64,000 bases of DNA from Marinobacter pelagius (GTDB lineage Bacteria > Pseudomonadota > Gammaproteobacteria > Pseudomonadales > Oleiphilaceae). The stretch spans positions 806,001 to 870,000 of the forward strand of contig NZ_FOUR01000001.1 in assembly GCF_900114925.1 (NCBI RefSeq), read 5' to 3'. A model generated the notes under the pieces. It did not search any database and was not told the DNA's origin. It saw only the letters and a list, made by a program, of their open reading frames with translations. Positions 8,918 through 18,661 of the stretch are shown piece by piece; the first letter of the stretch is position 1; every line of letters begins with the position of its first letter. The translations under genes were made by a program, and so were the position numbers.

Positions 8918-9733
8918 ATGAAGGATCTGAACAACAAAGTCGCCGTGGTCACCGGGGCAGGCTCCGGTATCGGCCGGTCCCTTGCCAAGGCTCTGGCGGC
9001 ACGGGGTTGCCGACTGGCGATCTCGGACGTGAATGAAACCGGTCTGGCGGAAACCGCAGCCGAACTCAAGGATGCGGACGTCCGCAGTTACCGGCTGGAC
9101 GTGTCAGACCGTGAGGCGGTCTACGCCCACGCGGACGAGGTGGTCCGGGATTTCGGTCAGGTCAACCTGGTGATCAACAACGCCGGTGTCGCCCTGTCTG
9201 CGTCGGTCCGGGAAATGACCGACGAGGACTTCAAGTGGATCATGGATATCGATTTCTGGGGCGTGGCCCATGGCTCCCGGGCCTTTCTGCCGCACCTGAT
9301 CGCTTCCGGTGACGGACACGTGGTCAACATTTCCAGTGTCTTCGGGCTGATCGGCGTCCCCAAACAAAGTGCCTACAACGCCGCCAAGTTTGCGGTGCGG
9401 GGCTTCACCGAGTCCCTGCGTCAGGAGATGAAGCTTGAGGGCCAGCCAGTGTCGGTCAGCTGTGTCCACCCCGGCGGTATCCGGACCAACATCGCCAACT
9501 CCGCCCGTATGGGCAAGTCCGAGAACGGCGCGGCCCAGCGCAAGGGGTTCGAAAAGCTGGCCATGACCACCCCGGACAAGGCGGCAGAGACCATTGTCAA
9601 GGGCATCCTCCGGGACGAATCCCGGATCCTGGTGGGCCCGGATGCCTGGGGCATCGACGCCATCAACCGGCTCCTGGGTTCTGCCTACCAGCCTTTGGTG
9701 GAACGCTTCTCCCGCAAGAACCTCTATATCTGA
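8918..9733 (+). CDS. Short-chain dehydrogenase/reductase (classical SDR)
   Basis: A 271-residue NAD(P)-dependent oxidoreductase. The Rossmann motif TGAGSGIGR (residues about 12-20), the NNAG motif, the catalytic serine in NISSVFG and the YNAAK active-site pair are all present, so the protein should be active. The C-terminal extension (DAINRLLGSAYQPLVERFSRK) is of the type seen in SDRs annotated as acting on lipid alcohols or ketones, but the substrate cannot be given. The start at ATG 8918 follows a CAAGAGG site; the frame is open upstream into the hairpin at 8860-8901. It appears to be transcribed alone. Confidence 0.9.
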   Translation: MKDLNNKVAVVTGAGSGIGRSLAKALAARGCRLAISDVNETGLAETAAELKDADVRSYRLDVSDREAVYAHADEVVRDFGQVNLVINNAGVALSASVREMTDEDFKWIMDIDFWGVAHGSRAFLPHLIASGDGHVVNISSVFGLIGVPKQSAYNAAKFAVRGFTESLRQEMKLEGQPVSVSCVHPGGIRTNIANSARMGKSENGAAQRKGFEKLAMTTPDKAAETIVKGILRDESRILVGPDAWGIDAINRLLGSAYQPLVERFSRKNLYI

Positions 9734-9835
9734 AGCCTGCCAGTGTCAGCAGGTTGGACGGGACGCCAACCTGCTGTACATTTCACATACAATGTCGTCA
9801 GACTATACTTGCTGTTCATCCAGGGAAGATACAGC

Positions 9836-10942
9836 ATGAAATTGCCTCAGCATACGGACCTGGGAGCGACACTGGAGCAGAGTCGCTCGGGTCTCCGACA
9901 GGGTCATCGCCGCTCCCTGACGCGGCTTCTGTTTCTGGTCACCGGCAGTGCGCTGGTGGTTTTTGCCTGCCTGCAGATCCTTAACGGATTCCTCTGGATC
10001 GGGGTTGGCGAACTTACGGCCAGTGCCCTGCTGTTCTACGGTTTTTGGCGCCTCGAACGAACCCGCCGGTTGCAGCAGTGGATCTACGGCTATCTCATCC
10101 CGCTGTTCAGCTTCTTCCTGGTCATCATGTTGTTACCGGATGCATCGGTGTCGGCCTTTGTGTGGGTACTGATGATGCCGGTACTCGCCTACCTGCTGCT
10201 GGGCAAGCGTGAGGGCATGATGCTCAGCCTGCCCTTCATGCTCGCCGGTGGCGTGGTTTACTGGATTCACCTCGGTAACCTGGCCAGCCCCCATGCCCTG
10301 ATTGACCTGCTGAACATGGTGCTCTGTGGTGCACTGATGCTGGTGTTCATTCACATGTACGAGGTGCGGCGGGAAGCCGCCGAACAGCGCCTGGTGGATC
10401 TGGCCCAGACCGATGCCCTGACCGGGCTGGCCAACCGGTCCAGTTTCCAGAGCACACTGAGCCGGACCATCGCGGAGTGTGAGCGAAGTGGTTCGGGGTT
10501 TGCTCTGGCGATCATGGACATTGATCACTTCAAACAGGTGAACGATACCCTGGGCCATGACGCCGGAGACCACGTCCTGGGCCACATCGGCGCCTGCCTG
10601 ACCGAGCGGCTTCGCAGTACCGATTCCGTGGGCCGGCTTGGCGGCGAGGAGTTCGGCCTGATCCTGAGGGATGTGAAGCCGGCGGACGCCTACGAACTGA
10701 TCGAGGAGTTGCGCCTGTGTATCGCCAGTAATGAACTGACCTATGGCGACAGAACCATACGGGTGACCGCTTCATTTGGCATTGCCCAGTGGCCGGAGAA
10801 CGGGCGGGACGCCGAGACCCTGTTCCGGGTGGCTGACCATTGTCTGCTGGGCGGCAAACGTGCCGGACGCAACCAGGTAGCCGGGGCTGGCGTGAACCTC
10901 AGCGCGGGTCAGGGTGACCTGCTGGCTGGCACAGGAACCTGA
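9836..10942 (+). CDS. Membrane diguanylate cyclase (GGEEF)
   Basis: Makes c-di-GMP from two GTP. The 368-residue protein has an N-terminal membrane part of about six segments (residues 25-180, no recognisable named sensor) and a C-terminal GGDEF domain (about 195-355). The domain has TDALTGLANRSSF, MDIDHFKQVND, an inhibitory I-site RSTD five residues before the active GGEEF, and ASFGIAQWP, so it should be catalytically competent and product-inhibited. ATG 9836 is preceded by a CAGGGAAG ribosome site. It is one of five GGDEF-type proteins in this window. Confidence 0.92.
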   Translation: MKLPQHTDLGATLEQSRSGLRQGHRRSLTRLLFLVTGSALVVFACLQILNGFLWIGVGELTASALLFYGFWRLERTRRLQQWIYGYLIPLFSFFLVIMLLPDASVSAFVWVLMMPVLAYLLLGKREGMMLSLPFMLAGGVVYWIHLGNLASPHALIDLLNMVLCGALMLVFIHMYEVRREAAEQRLVDLAQTDALTGLANRSSFQSTLSRTIAECERSGSGFALAIMDIDHFKQVNDTLGHDAGDHVLGHIGACLTERLRSTDSVGRLGGEEFGLILRDVKPADAYELIEELRLCIASNELTYGDRTIRVTASFGIAQWPENGRDAETLFRVADHCLLGGKRAGRNQVAGAGVNLSAGQGDLLAGTGT

Positions 10943-10992
10943 TTCCGGTATTCTTGGGGTGAACCCGGAACCGTCAGGAAGTCTTCAAGTCC

Positions 10993-11781
10993 ATGTGCGA
11001 ATTGCTGGCCATGAGTGCCAACACCCCAACCGATCTGTGTTTCAGCTTTACCGGCCTCACCCGTCGGGGTGGCGACACCGGGCCGCACAAGGATGGCTGG
11101 GGTGTGGCCTTCTATGAGGGTAAGGGCGTGCGGGCCTTCCACGATGCCGACGCCAGCGCCAACTCCCGCATTGCCGAGGTGGTACAGACCCACCCCATCA
11201 AGAGTGAAGTGGCCATCTGCCATATCCGGCAGGCCAATGTAGGTTCGATTTGCCTGGCCAATACTCACCCGTTCATGCGGGAGCTGTGGGGCCGTTACTG
11301 GGTTTTTGCCCACAACGGACAGCTGAGTGACTTCCATTACAGCGGTGGCTTTTACGAGCCGGTGGGCACCACCGACAGCGAGGCACTGTTCTGCGACATC
11401 CTCAATCACCTGCGAGCGCATTGTGACCGGGATTGCCCCACCGAAGAGATTGTCGAGCGCCTGGTCCGGTTATCCAGCGGCTACGCCCGCCAGGGCGTGT
11501 TCAACCTGCTGCTGAGTAACGGAGACTGGCTGTTCACCTACTGCACTACGAAAATGGCCAGCATCACCCGCCGGGCACCATTTGGTCCCGCGCGACTCAA
11601 GGATGCCGATGTCACCGTGGATTTCGAGGCGGAAACCACCCCCAATGACATCGTCAGCGTGATCGTGACCGAACCGCTAACCACCGATGAAACCTGGGAT
11701 ATCTACCAGCCCGGGGAGTGGCGCCTCTGGCGCAAGGGCGAGGTGGTACAGTCGGGCCTGGCGCCTGCTCGGCCCGACTGA
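10993..11781 (+). CDS. Class II glutamine amidotransferase, YafJ-like
   Basis: A 262-residue stand-alone N-terminal-nucleophile amidotransferase. After removal of Met1, Cys2 (MCELLAMSANTP) would be the catalytic nucleophile; the RGGDTGPHKDGWG, HIRQANVG and FAHNGQL motifs build the glutamine site. There is no synthase domain, as in E. coli YafJ, whose partner is not established. An EgtC-type role in ergothioneine synthesis is an alternative, but no other egt gene is nearby. It ends convergently, seven bases from the PF10118-type gene. Confidence 0.87.
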   Translation: MCELLAMSANTPTDLCFSFTGLTRRGGDTGPHKDGWGVAFYEGKGVRAFHDADASANSRIAEVVQTHPIKSEVAICHIRQANVGSICLANTHPFMRELWGRYWVFAHNGQLSDFHYSGGFYEPVGTTDSEALFCDILNHLRAHCDRDCPTEEIVERLVRLSSGYARQGVFNLLLSNGDWLFTYCTTKMASITRRAPFGPARLKDADVTVDFEAETTPNDIVSVIVTEPLTTDETWDIYQPGEWRLWRKGEVVQSGLAPARPD

Positions 11782-11787
11782 CCCCGT

Positions 11788-12681
11788 TTACTGCAGTGTG
11801 CGACGGTTACCGTTACGGTACTGGGGTGCGATATGAGCCTGGATCTGTTCCTTGAACCGGGCAATCAGCTCGCTGTTGTCGTGATCCCAGGGATGGAAGT
11901 CCGGCTTGAAATACTCCAGCCAGGTGGGAATCAGGCTCGAGAAAGTGCCGTTTTTGCCCCACATGCGCCACAGGCCCTTGCCGGCGTCCTTCAGTGAGAA
12001 ACCCTTGCGGTCGTTCAGCATCATCCGCGTGGTGAAGTAGGTGGCCATCACCCCCAGGGCGGCGGTGCTGAACGCAAGGTAGAAAGAACGTTCGGCGTAG
12101 GTGCCACCGACCTGCTGGAACACATCGTAGGTGACCGCCTTGTGCTCGGTCTCCTCGATGGCGTGCCAAACCCACAGCGGGCGCATGGACTCGTGCATGT
12201 CCTCGCGCACGTCGTCCCGCGCCAGCAGCATGTCTGCCATCATCGCCGTCATGTGCTCAAGGGCGCAGGTGATGGCCAGCTGGTGCCGTTTGGGCAGCTT
12301 ACTGGCGATTCCCAGGACCACCTCCAGGTGTTTCTCCATCTCCTCCACCGGCATGCCCTGATCACGCACGTGCTGGTTCATCGCAATGTGTTCCAGGGAG
12401 TGCATGGCCTCCTGGCCGATGAAGCCCCGGACCTCCTCCTTGAGTTTGGGGTCGGTGATCTGGTCACGGAACTGCCGGACCGAATCCACGAAAAACTGCT
12501 CGCCCTGGGGAAACAGCACCGACAACGCATTCATCATGTGGCTCAGCAGGTAATTGTCATTGAGCCAGTAACGGGGGACCTGTTCGCCGAACTCGAAGCC
12601 CATCCGCTGTGGTTTGATGGCAACGTGGTCCGGGGTCTGGGAAACCGGGGTGGTGGTTCCGGCAGTCTTGGTATTCAGCAT
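11788..12681 (-). CDS. Metal-dependent hydrolase, PF10118 type
   Basis: A 297-residue predicted metal-binding helical protein. The family signature is visible as pairs of acidic and histidine residues: GQEAMHSLEHIAMN, EHMTAMMADMLLA and WHAIEETEHKAVTYDVF, which look like a di-iron or related metal site. The molecular reaction is not known to me. A hydrophobic stretch near residues 225-245 may touch the membrane. ATG 12681 has a GAGGAG ribosome site. It is divergent from the AraC-type regulator (12914), and the 232-base gap probably holds both promoters, so control by that regulator is plausible. Confidence 0.8.
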   Translation of the reverse strand: MLNTKTAGTTTPVSQTPDHVAIKPQRMGFEFGEQVPRYWLNDNYLLSHMMNALSVLFPQGEQFFVDSVRQFRDQITDPKLKEEVRGFIGQEAMHSLEHIAMNQHVRDQGMPVEEMEKHLEVVLGIASKLPKRHQLAITCALEHMTAMMADMLLARDDVREDMHESMRPLWVWHAIEETEHKAVTYDVFQQVGGTYAERSFYLAFSTAALGVMATYFTTRMMLNDRKGFSLKDAGKGLWRMWGKNGTFSSLIPTWLEYFKPDFHPWDHDNSELIARFKEQIQAHIAPQYRNGNRRTLQ

Positions 12682-12913
12682 GGTGCTACTCCTCTGCGCT
12701 TGCGCACTTTGGCTGATGTCATGGCACCAGTGTGCGCCGGTCAACGGCAAGGCTGAATGCTCGAACGGGACGGCCATCATTCAGGATGGGACACAGGCGC
12801 CTTGGGTCGATTGACTCCGGTGACGTTGCCGGTGGTGTGTGTGGCCCCACTGTCCGGGCCGGCGGCTTCTGATAGAGTCCGGTAACAACCAACACAGGAA
12901 TCAGGAACCGCGT

Positions 12914-14020
12914 ATGGCAACAGGTACCCCGGACAACGAGCGGCAGATGCTGGGATTTTTCCTGGTGCCCGGCGTGTACCTCCGGGTGCTGGCGGAGACT
13001 GTCCGGAAACTGGGCCACAACGAACGGAAGTTGTATGAAGGGCTGTCATTCACCGCCGGTGACCTGAAAGCCAACGACAGCCGGGTCTTCGTCACCGACG
13101 CCACCATCATGGCCCAGCGGGCCCGGGAGCTGGCCGGTGACGAGGGCCTGAGCTTTGCCCTCGCCCGGGAACTGCGGCTGACCATCCACGGCACCTTGGG
13201 TTTTGCCGCACTCACAAGCCCCACCTTCGAGGGAGCGCTGGACTCCGTGCGCCGCTACCTGCAACTGCGCGCCCCGTTCCTCACCATGAACCAGTCCCTG
13301 GCAGGGGACCAGGTCCTGGTGCAACTGTGCGCTGAATTCGACGTGCCGGAGCTCTATGCCTTCCTCGCCGAAACCGTCAGCGCCACGCTGATCCTGCTTA
13401 CCGAGCAGCTCCTCGACCGGGAAGACGCCGAAGCCCGGGGCTTCGCCCTGGAAGACGGCAAACTCCCCGGCGTCTCCGTCCACCTGAGTGCACCGGAACC
13501 GCGCTATTACCGCAAGTTCGCCGACCAACTGCCGGTACGCTTCGAGTACGGCCAGCCAGAACAAATGATGATCTTCCCCAAGGCCATGCTCGACGTCCGC
13601 ATGCGCCTGGCCGATGCCGACGCCTCCGCCATGGCCCGGGAACAATGCGAATTCGAGCTGCAGAAGGCCCTCAAAGAGCAGGGCGACATCGCCCTCGCGG
13701 TCCGCAACATGCTCCGCATGACCCCCGGTCCGCTACCTTCCCTGGAGGCCATGGCAGATCGGTTCTGCGTCTCCTCCCGAACCCTGAAACGGCGGCTGGC
13801 GGACAAGGAAACCAGCTACCGGGAAATCCTCGAATCGGTGCTCAAGGACCGGGCCATCCAGCTGCTGCGTTACACCAACCAGTCCGTCAGCGAGATCGCC
13901 TACGAACTGGATTACGCCGACCTGTCCAACTTCAGCCGCGCGTTCCGTAAATGGACCGGCAAGTCGGCCAGCGAATTCCGGGCAGATGGCCCGGATCCAG
14001 CGCCAGAGGTCGGCCCCTGA
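12914..14020 (+). CDS. AraC-family transcriptional regulator, OruR/ArgR-like layout
   Basis: A 368-residue regulator with an N-terminal arabinose-binding-like ligand domain (residues about 40-230) and a C-terminal pair of helix-turn-helix motifs (about 270-360). The second has SVSEIAYELDYADLSNFSRAF, cut here to its key residues: Ile-Ala...Gly-replaced Leu-Asp-Tyr and FSRAFRKWTG, typical of AraC proteins. This layout is usual for regulators of lipid or amino-acid use. Being divergent from the PF10118-type hydrolase gene, it may regulate that gene. ATG 12914 has AGGAA upstream; the ligand is unknown. Confidence 0.9.
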   Translation: MATGTPDNERQMLGFFLVPGVYLRVLAETVRKLGHNERKLYEGLSFTAGDLKANDSRVFVTDATIMAQRARELAGDEGLSFALARELRLTIHGTLGFAALTSPTFEGALDSVRRYLQLRAPFLTMNQSLAGDQVLVQLCAEFDVPELYAFLAETVSATLILLTEQLLDREDAEARGFALEDGKLPGVSVHLSAPEPRYYRKFADQLPVRFEYGQPEQMMIFPKAMLDVRMRLADADASAMAREQCEFELQKALKEQGDIALAVRNMLRMTPGPLPSLEAMADRFCVSSRTLKRRLADKETSYREILESVLKDRAIQLLRYTNQSVSEIAYELDYADLSNFSRAFRKWTGKSASEFRADGPDPAPEVGP

Positions 14021-14065
14021 AGTCTGTGGTTTCAAAAGCGTTATCGTGAGGTCCAGCAGGACGGG

Positions 14066-14143
14066 GGGCGGGGAATTTTCCCAGCCGGGAAAATTGTCTG
14101 AGCGAAGCGAGTTGTTTTTACCGGCTGGGAAAATTCCCCGCCC
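14066..14143. repeat. Intergenic stem-loop element with 23-bp perfect arms
   Basis: GGGCGGGGAATTTTCCCAGCCGG (23 bases, 14066-14088) is exactly complementary to 14121-14143. The 32-base spacer carries TGTCTGAGCGAAGCGAGTTG, a phrase I associate with repeated intergenic elements in marine gammaproteobacteria. It lies between the AraC gene and the TM2 gene, both on the plus strand, so it may end transcription or shield mRNA 3' ends. The spacer differs from that of the elements at 28439 and 59391. Confidence 0.75.
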
Positions 14144-14233
14144 TCCGGCCCGGCACAAACCATCAGGCCTTGCTAAATTAAGATCAGACTCCCATATATG
14201 TCCCCGAATCCAAAAAACCACCAGGACGTGTAA

Positions 14234-14641
14234 ATGACCGACAGACCCAACACCCACAGCAAAATCTTTGGCTACCTCCTCTGGATCTTCGGATTCCTGG
14301 GCTCGCACCGCTTCTACTACGGCAAGCCGGTAACCGGAACCATCTGGTTCTTCACCCTCGGCCTGTTCTTCATCGGCTGGATCATCGACCTGTTCCTGAT
14401 CCCCGCCATGGACCGGGAAGCCGATCTGCGCTTCCGTCAGGGCGAGATCAGCTACAACATCGCCTGGTTGCTGCTCACCTTCCTCGGGGTCTTCGGGATT
14501 CACCGGATGTACATGGGCAAGTGGCTGACCGGTCTCCTGTACCTGTTGACCGGCGGCCTGTTCATGATCGGCGTGCTTTACGACTTCTGGACACTGAATG
14601 ACCAGGTTTCCGTCCGCAACGAAGAACGCCGCTTCGGCTGA
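14234..14641 (+). CDS. TM2-domain membrane protein
   Basis: A 135-residue protein with two TM2-like repeats. Each has a short hydrophobic segment, a conserved turn (LGSHRFYYGKPVTG and FGIHRMYMGKWLTG) and a second hydrophobic segment ending in a D.F/W pattern. TM2 proteins occur widely in bacteria without an assigned function. Its 3' end abuts the wax ester synthase gene with no gap (14641/14642), the two being convergent. Nothing in the sequence suggests a specific role. Confidence 0.85.
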   Translation: MTDRPNTHSKIFGYLLWIFGFLGSHRFYYGKPVTGTIWFFTLGLFFIGWIIDLFLIPAMDREADLRFRQGEISYNIAWLLLTFLGVFGIHRMYMGKWLTGLLYLLTGGLFMIGVLYDFWTLNDQVSVRNEERRFG

Positions 14642-16015
14642 TCACAGCCCGGCGGCGGCCTCCAGTTCGGCCAGACCCTCGTCCAGGTAATCCAGCATGC
14701 GCTGGAGACTGGGCAGGGTGCGCCGGCAACCGATCAGACCGAATTCCACCTGATCGTTATAACTGGTCAGCGTCATGTTCAGCGCCAGCCGGTCCATGGC
14801 AATCGACACCGGATACATGCCTTCCATTTTTGCACCGTTCCAGTACCGGGTTTCGCCCGGCCCCGGGACATTGGAAATCACCACATTGAAGGTCTGCCAG
14901 TTCGGAGCCATCCCGGTGAGCAGGTGGAACGCGGCCGGCGCCAGGGTCAGCGCGGTATAGTTGATGATCTCCTCAGGCGACATGTGGGCATAGCGCTCCT
15001 TGGCTTCCTGCATGCCCTGGTGGATCTTCACCAGCCGCTCCGCCGGATCCGGCTCATCCGTATGCAGGTTGGCCAGGATCACGCCCACCTGATTGCCACC
15101 GGAGCTGTCGTCCCGGCGCAGGGACACCGGCACCATGGCAATCAGTGGCTTGGCCGGCAGCGCTTCCTGATTCATCAGATAGCCCCGCAACGCCGTGGCG
15201 CACATGGCCGTGACCACATCGTTCACGGTGGTGCCGTAGGCCTGGCAGACTGCCTTGATCCGCTTCAGGCAGAAGGATTGGGCGGCAAACCGCCGGGAGC
15301 CGGTGATCCTCTGGTTAAGTACACTGCGGGGCGCGTGGAAAATGGAGTGGTAGGCCGGATCCTTGCGGGCTTCATTGACCGTTCGCAGCAGCTCCCGGGC
15401 CACGGTCGGTATGGTACCCAGTTGTTTGCCGGATTCCCCCAACAGGTGTCCGACACTGCGCCAGAGTGACGCGCCCTCACCCGATTCGCTCCGAACCCTC
15501 GGAGGCAAGGCCCAGATGGGCGGCATGCCCCGTTGCTCCGGATCTTCGGACAACGTACGGGTCACCATGCGCATGGCCGAGACGCCGTCCACCAGCGAGT
15601 GGTGCACCTTGGTGTACAGAGCAAATTGCCGCTCTCCCAGTCCCTCGATCAGGTGCACCTCCCACATCGGCCGTTCCCGGTCCATCAGGTGCGAATGCTC
15701 CGCGGAAATAAAGGTCAGAAGCTCACGGATGCGGCCCGGTGTAGGCAACGCCTCGAAACGGAAATGGTGCTCCAGGTCCAGATGCTCATCCTCCACCCAC
15801 ACTGGTTGGCCGAAGCGGTAATCCAGACGCTGGTTGAATGGCGGGGTGACCAGCGTATGTTCCCGGAGCTGATCAGCGAGTCGGGCTACGTAGTCGTCCG
15901 GCGCATCCTCCGGGAAGGAAAACAGCTGCAGGCCACCCACATGCATGGGTTGCTGGCGTTTCTCGAGCCAGAGGAACAGCTGGTCGGTGGGACTCAGGGG
16001 CTTCACGGGGCGCAT
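14642..16015 (-). CDS. Wax ester synthase/diacylglycerol acyltransferase
   Basis: Joins acyl-CoA to long-chain alcohols (wax esters) or diacylglycerol (triacylglycerol) to make storage lipid at the inner membrane. The 457-residue length is standard. The catalytic HHSLVDG motif is at residues 138-144 with its general-base histidine, and the family blocks PLSPTDQLFLWLE, NVVISNVPGPG and the C-terminal VEFGLIGCRR are intact. From memory it is very close to the characterised Marinobacter WS1 (Ma2) enzyme, which is my main reason for naming the genus. It is transcribed alone; a 361-base non-coding stretch lies upstream. Confidence 0.95.
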   Translation of the reverse strand: MRPVKPLSPTDQLFLWLEKRQQPMHVGGLQLFSFPEDAPDDYVARLADQLREHTLVTPPFNQRLDYRFGQPVWVEDEHLDLEHHFRFEALPTPGRIRELLTFISAEHSHLMDRERPMWEVHLIEGLGERQFALYTKVHHSLVDGVSAMRMVTRTLSEDPEQRGMPPIWALPPRVRSESGEGASLWRSVGHLLGESGKQLGTIPTVARELLRTVNEARKDPAYHSIFHAPRSVLNQRITGSRRFAAQSFCLKRIKAVCQAYGTTVNDVVTAMCATALRGYLMNQEALPAKPLIAMVPVSLRRDDSSGGNQVGVILANLHTDEPDPAERLVKIHQGMQEAKERYAHMSPEEIINYTALTLAPAAFHLLTGMAPNWQTFNVVISNVPGPGETRYWNGAKMEGMYPVSIAMDRLALNMTLTSYNDQVEFGLIGCRRTLPSLQRMLDYLDEGLAELEAAAGL

Positions 16016-16376
16016 CCTTGTCGTTCTGTTTTCCGTGATCTTACCCTAGTCTTGCCGGACGGGAATTGACCTCTGGTAATGACTGGATGCGAAAACCGGC
16101 AATTGCCCGTGCTATTCAGCAAAAAAACCGGACTCCGCCTCCCGCAAAGGATTTGTGAGCCCGGTGCCAATGCCAACAACAATGATCTGATGGTCCGGCC
16201 GAATCCCTGGCCGGGACGTTCATCCCTGCAGAGAACTTAGCGATCTTCATGCCAACTCTATAATTCTATGAAAAACATGGAGGTGGAAGGGCGGATCGGT
16301 TTTGTCACAGTAGGTGGTGGGGATTTTCGCCCCCTGGCGGGGCGGCGTGCACGGAATTAAGGCCCCCAGTCGGCGG
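16016..16376. other. Non-coding stretch of 361 bases upstream of the wax ester synthase
   Basis: No open frame here looks like a gene. The stretch should hold the wax ester synthase promoter (minus strand) and the 3' end of the SprT-like gene. A TATAAT box on the plus strand (16259-16264) has no convincing -35 partner. A small hairpin (CGGCC...GGCCG, near 16177-16193) and a G/C-rich inverted stretch near 16320-16345 are visible. I looked for a c-di-GMP riboswitch because GCAAAG occurs near 16143, but the rest of the fold could not be built. Confidence 0.5.
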
Positions 16377-17075
16377 CTACCCGGTCTTGCGTAACATGGA
16401 CAGCGGTACCCGGTAACGGGTACCCCGGGCGGGGCCTTTGCCTCGTACCGTACAGGTTTTCCGGTTTACCCGGATGATCTCGCCGTGTTTTTGCCCAGTG
16501 CCTTCGCCGAAAGTGACGGTTTCTCCTACCTGCCATCGCTGTGCCAGATGACGGCTGTCGGGCAGCTCGAAGGTCGCAGCCGGAAGCTCCAGCCCTCGGG
16601 TACGGGCCTGTTCGGCAAGGAAGTGCCTGGTAGCCACCGCCCCTCCGCTCTCGTGCAACTGGTCAAGAATCTCGTAGAAATGCCGGTTATGGACCGAACC
16701 GAAGGAACGCTGGCCGGCACTGTACTGGAGCAAGTGGGAAAACTCATGGCAGCAGGTATGAGCCAGCAGGTTCAGGGTGCTCAGCTCGCCATCGAAATAG
16801 CCCCGCCCGCGGATTTCCCGGGTCGACAGCCACCCCTCGGCAGTCTCTGGCTGCAGCTTGGCGGCAATCATGCGCAGCCCGTAGTTGATCAGGTGCTGCT
16901 TCTTCCGGGGATCGTAGCGATGGTAGGTGGCTTGCCCGGACCCGACCCGGCAACGCAGGGCACCCCCGGTGGACTGTGAGCTAAGCCAGTCGGCAGAAGG
17001 CTGCCAGAGGATATCCCGGGTGGCCTCGCACATGAGTTGGCCGATCTGGTGTAGGGCAGAAGATGAGTCGCGCAT
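16377..17075 (-). CDS. SprT-like zinc metalloprotein
   Basis: A 232-residue protein with a minimal SprT-type zincin site: HEFSH at residues 110-114 (two His ligands and the catalytic Glu) and a third likely ligand in the following SVHNRHFYEIL segment. The C-terminal 60 residues form a basic KOW/SH3-like barrel (VGETVTFGEGTGQKHGEI...), a possible nucleic-acid contact. SprT/Spartan relatives can act on DNA-protein crosslinks, but this has not been shown for short bacterial members. The classic sprT gene is shorter, so this may be a paralogue. It is followed by a GC-rich region with no clear terminator. Confidence 0.75.
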   Translation of the reverse strand: MRDSSSALHQIGQLMCEATRDILWQPSADWLSSQSTGGALRCRVGSGQATYHRYDPRKKQHLINYGLRMIAAKLQPETAEGWLSTREIRGRGYFDGELSTLNLLAHTCCHEFSHLLQYSAGQRSFGSVHNRHFYEILDQLHESGGAVATRHFLAEQARTRGLELPAATFELPDSRHLAQRWQVGETVTFGEGTGQKHGEIIRVNRKTCTVRGKGPARGTRYRVPLSMLRKTG

Positions 17076-17132
17076 GATGAACCTGTTGTGCAGAGCATCA
17101 TATTAACGGCGCCGGGCAGACAGCACAAATGA

Positions 17133-17160
17133 AAACGGCCGGCCCTTGGGCCAGCCGTTT
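17133..17160 (-). terminator. Intrinsic terminator-like hairpin after hcp
   Basis: On the minus strand AAACGGCTGGCCC and GGGCCGGCCGTTT pair (one mismatch) around an AA loop and lead into TTTTCATTTG. It lies 22 bases beyond the hcp stop codon, so it probably ends the hcp transcript. Confidence 0.7.
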
Positions 17161-17181
17161 CCCTCGTTCGGAACGTTGGAA

Positions 17182-17700
17182 TCAGGCCTCGATCGGCGAA
17201 CGCCAGTCATCGGCACCGGACGTGCCGGCAACGGCGTGTTCCCAGGTTACCTTGCGGTAGGCCAGGGACACTTCCACCAGTTGGGTGAATTCAGCCTTGG
17301 CCGGATCCTGGCAGTGGGGCATGTTGCAGTCGATGTTGATGACAGTGGCATCTTCCAGGATGGTGGAGAAGAAATGCTCCTGTTTGCCTTCAACGGAAGT
17401 GCGGTACCACTTCAGTTCCACCTTGGGCAGCATTTCGCCGGAAGCCAGGGCGTTGTACATCAATGGTGTTGCCTTGTTCAGGGCGGCGGTAAATTTGAAG
17501 GGTTTGTGTACCCGCTGACCGGAGGGTTGGCCGGACTGCGGGTCAGTCGGCACGGTGACCACATGGCTGAATTCCTGAACCAGGACCTCGTCTTCGTGGC
17601 CTTCCACGTAGATGTTACCGACTGAATCGGAAGTAAAGGCACCGGCGGTGATATTGCCCTGGGTCTGGCCTTCGATACTGATGTAACACGGGGTTGGCAT
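17182..17700 (-). CDS. hcp: Type VI secretion tube protein Hcp (orphan)
   Basis: A 172-residue Hcp1-family protein that forms hexameric rings stacked into the inner tube of the type VI secretion system. The N-terminal MPTPCYISIEGQTQGNI, the FSHVVTVPTD and KPFKFTAALNKATPLMYNAL blocks and the ATVINIDCNMP segment are characteristic. The start at 17700 has an AAGGAG site; an in-frame start at 17757 would add an unlikely extension. No other type VI gene lies in the window, so it is an isolated hcp, often used with a main cluster elsewhere in the genome. Confidence 0.93.
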   Translation of the reverse strand: MPTPCYISIEGQTQGNITAGAFTSDSVGNIYVEGHEDEVLVQEFSHVVTVPTDPQSGQPSGQRVHKPFKFTAALNKATPLMYNALASGEMLPKVELKWYRTSVEGKQEHFFSTILEDATVINIDCNMPHCQDPAKAEFTQLVEVSLAYRKVTWEHAVAGTSGADDWRSPIEA

Positions 17701-17914
17701 GAGTCTGCTCCTTGACATGATGAATGATTGTCCCTGGGTTCTTCCCTGGACGTCCATGTCACCAACAAGTCTCGTGCCAGATCTTGAAATTGCACTAAAA
17801 ACAATGAAGTAGATATTTTCGAGCGGATTTCATGCGGGATGCAGGCAACATCGTGCCTGCATCCGTGGCCAGAATTTGCCTTGGTGGCAAGTTCTCGCCT
17901 GTACCAGATAGTCG

Positions 17915-18657
<743 letters not shown>

Positions 18658-18661
<4 letters not shown>

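Noticed and set aside
16080..16200. Possible c-di-GMP-I (GEMM) riboswitch, suggested by GCAAA and CGCAAAGG spaced as in the core
   Set aside because: The two conserved tetraloop/receptor stems could not be built on either strand, and the neighbouring genes are not typical targets.
17075..17182. Type VI secretion locus around hcp
   Set aside because: No tss, vgrG, clpV or PAAR genes are near; hcp stands alone.
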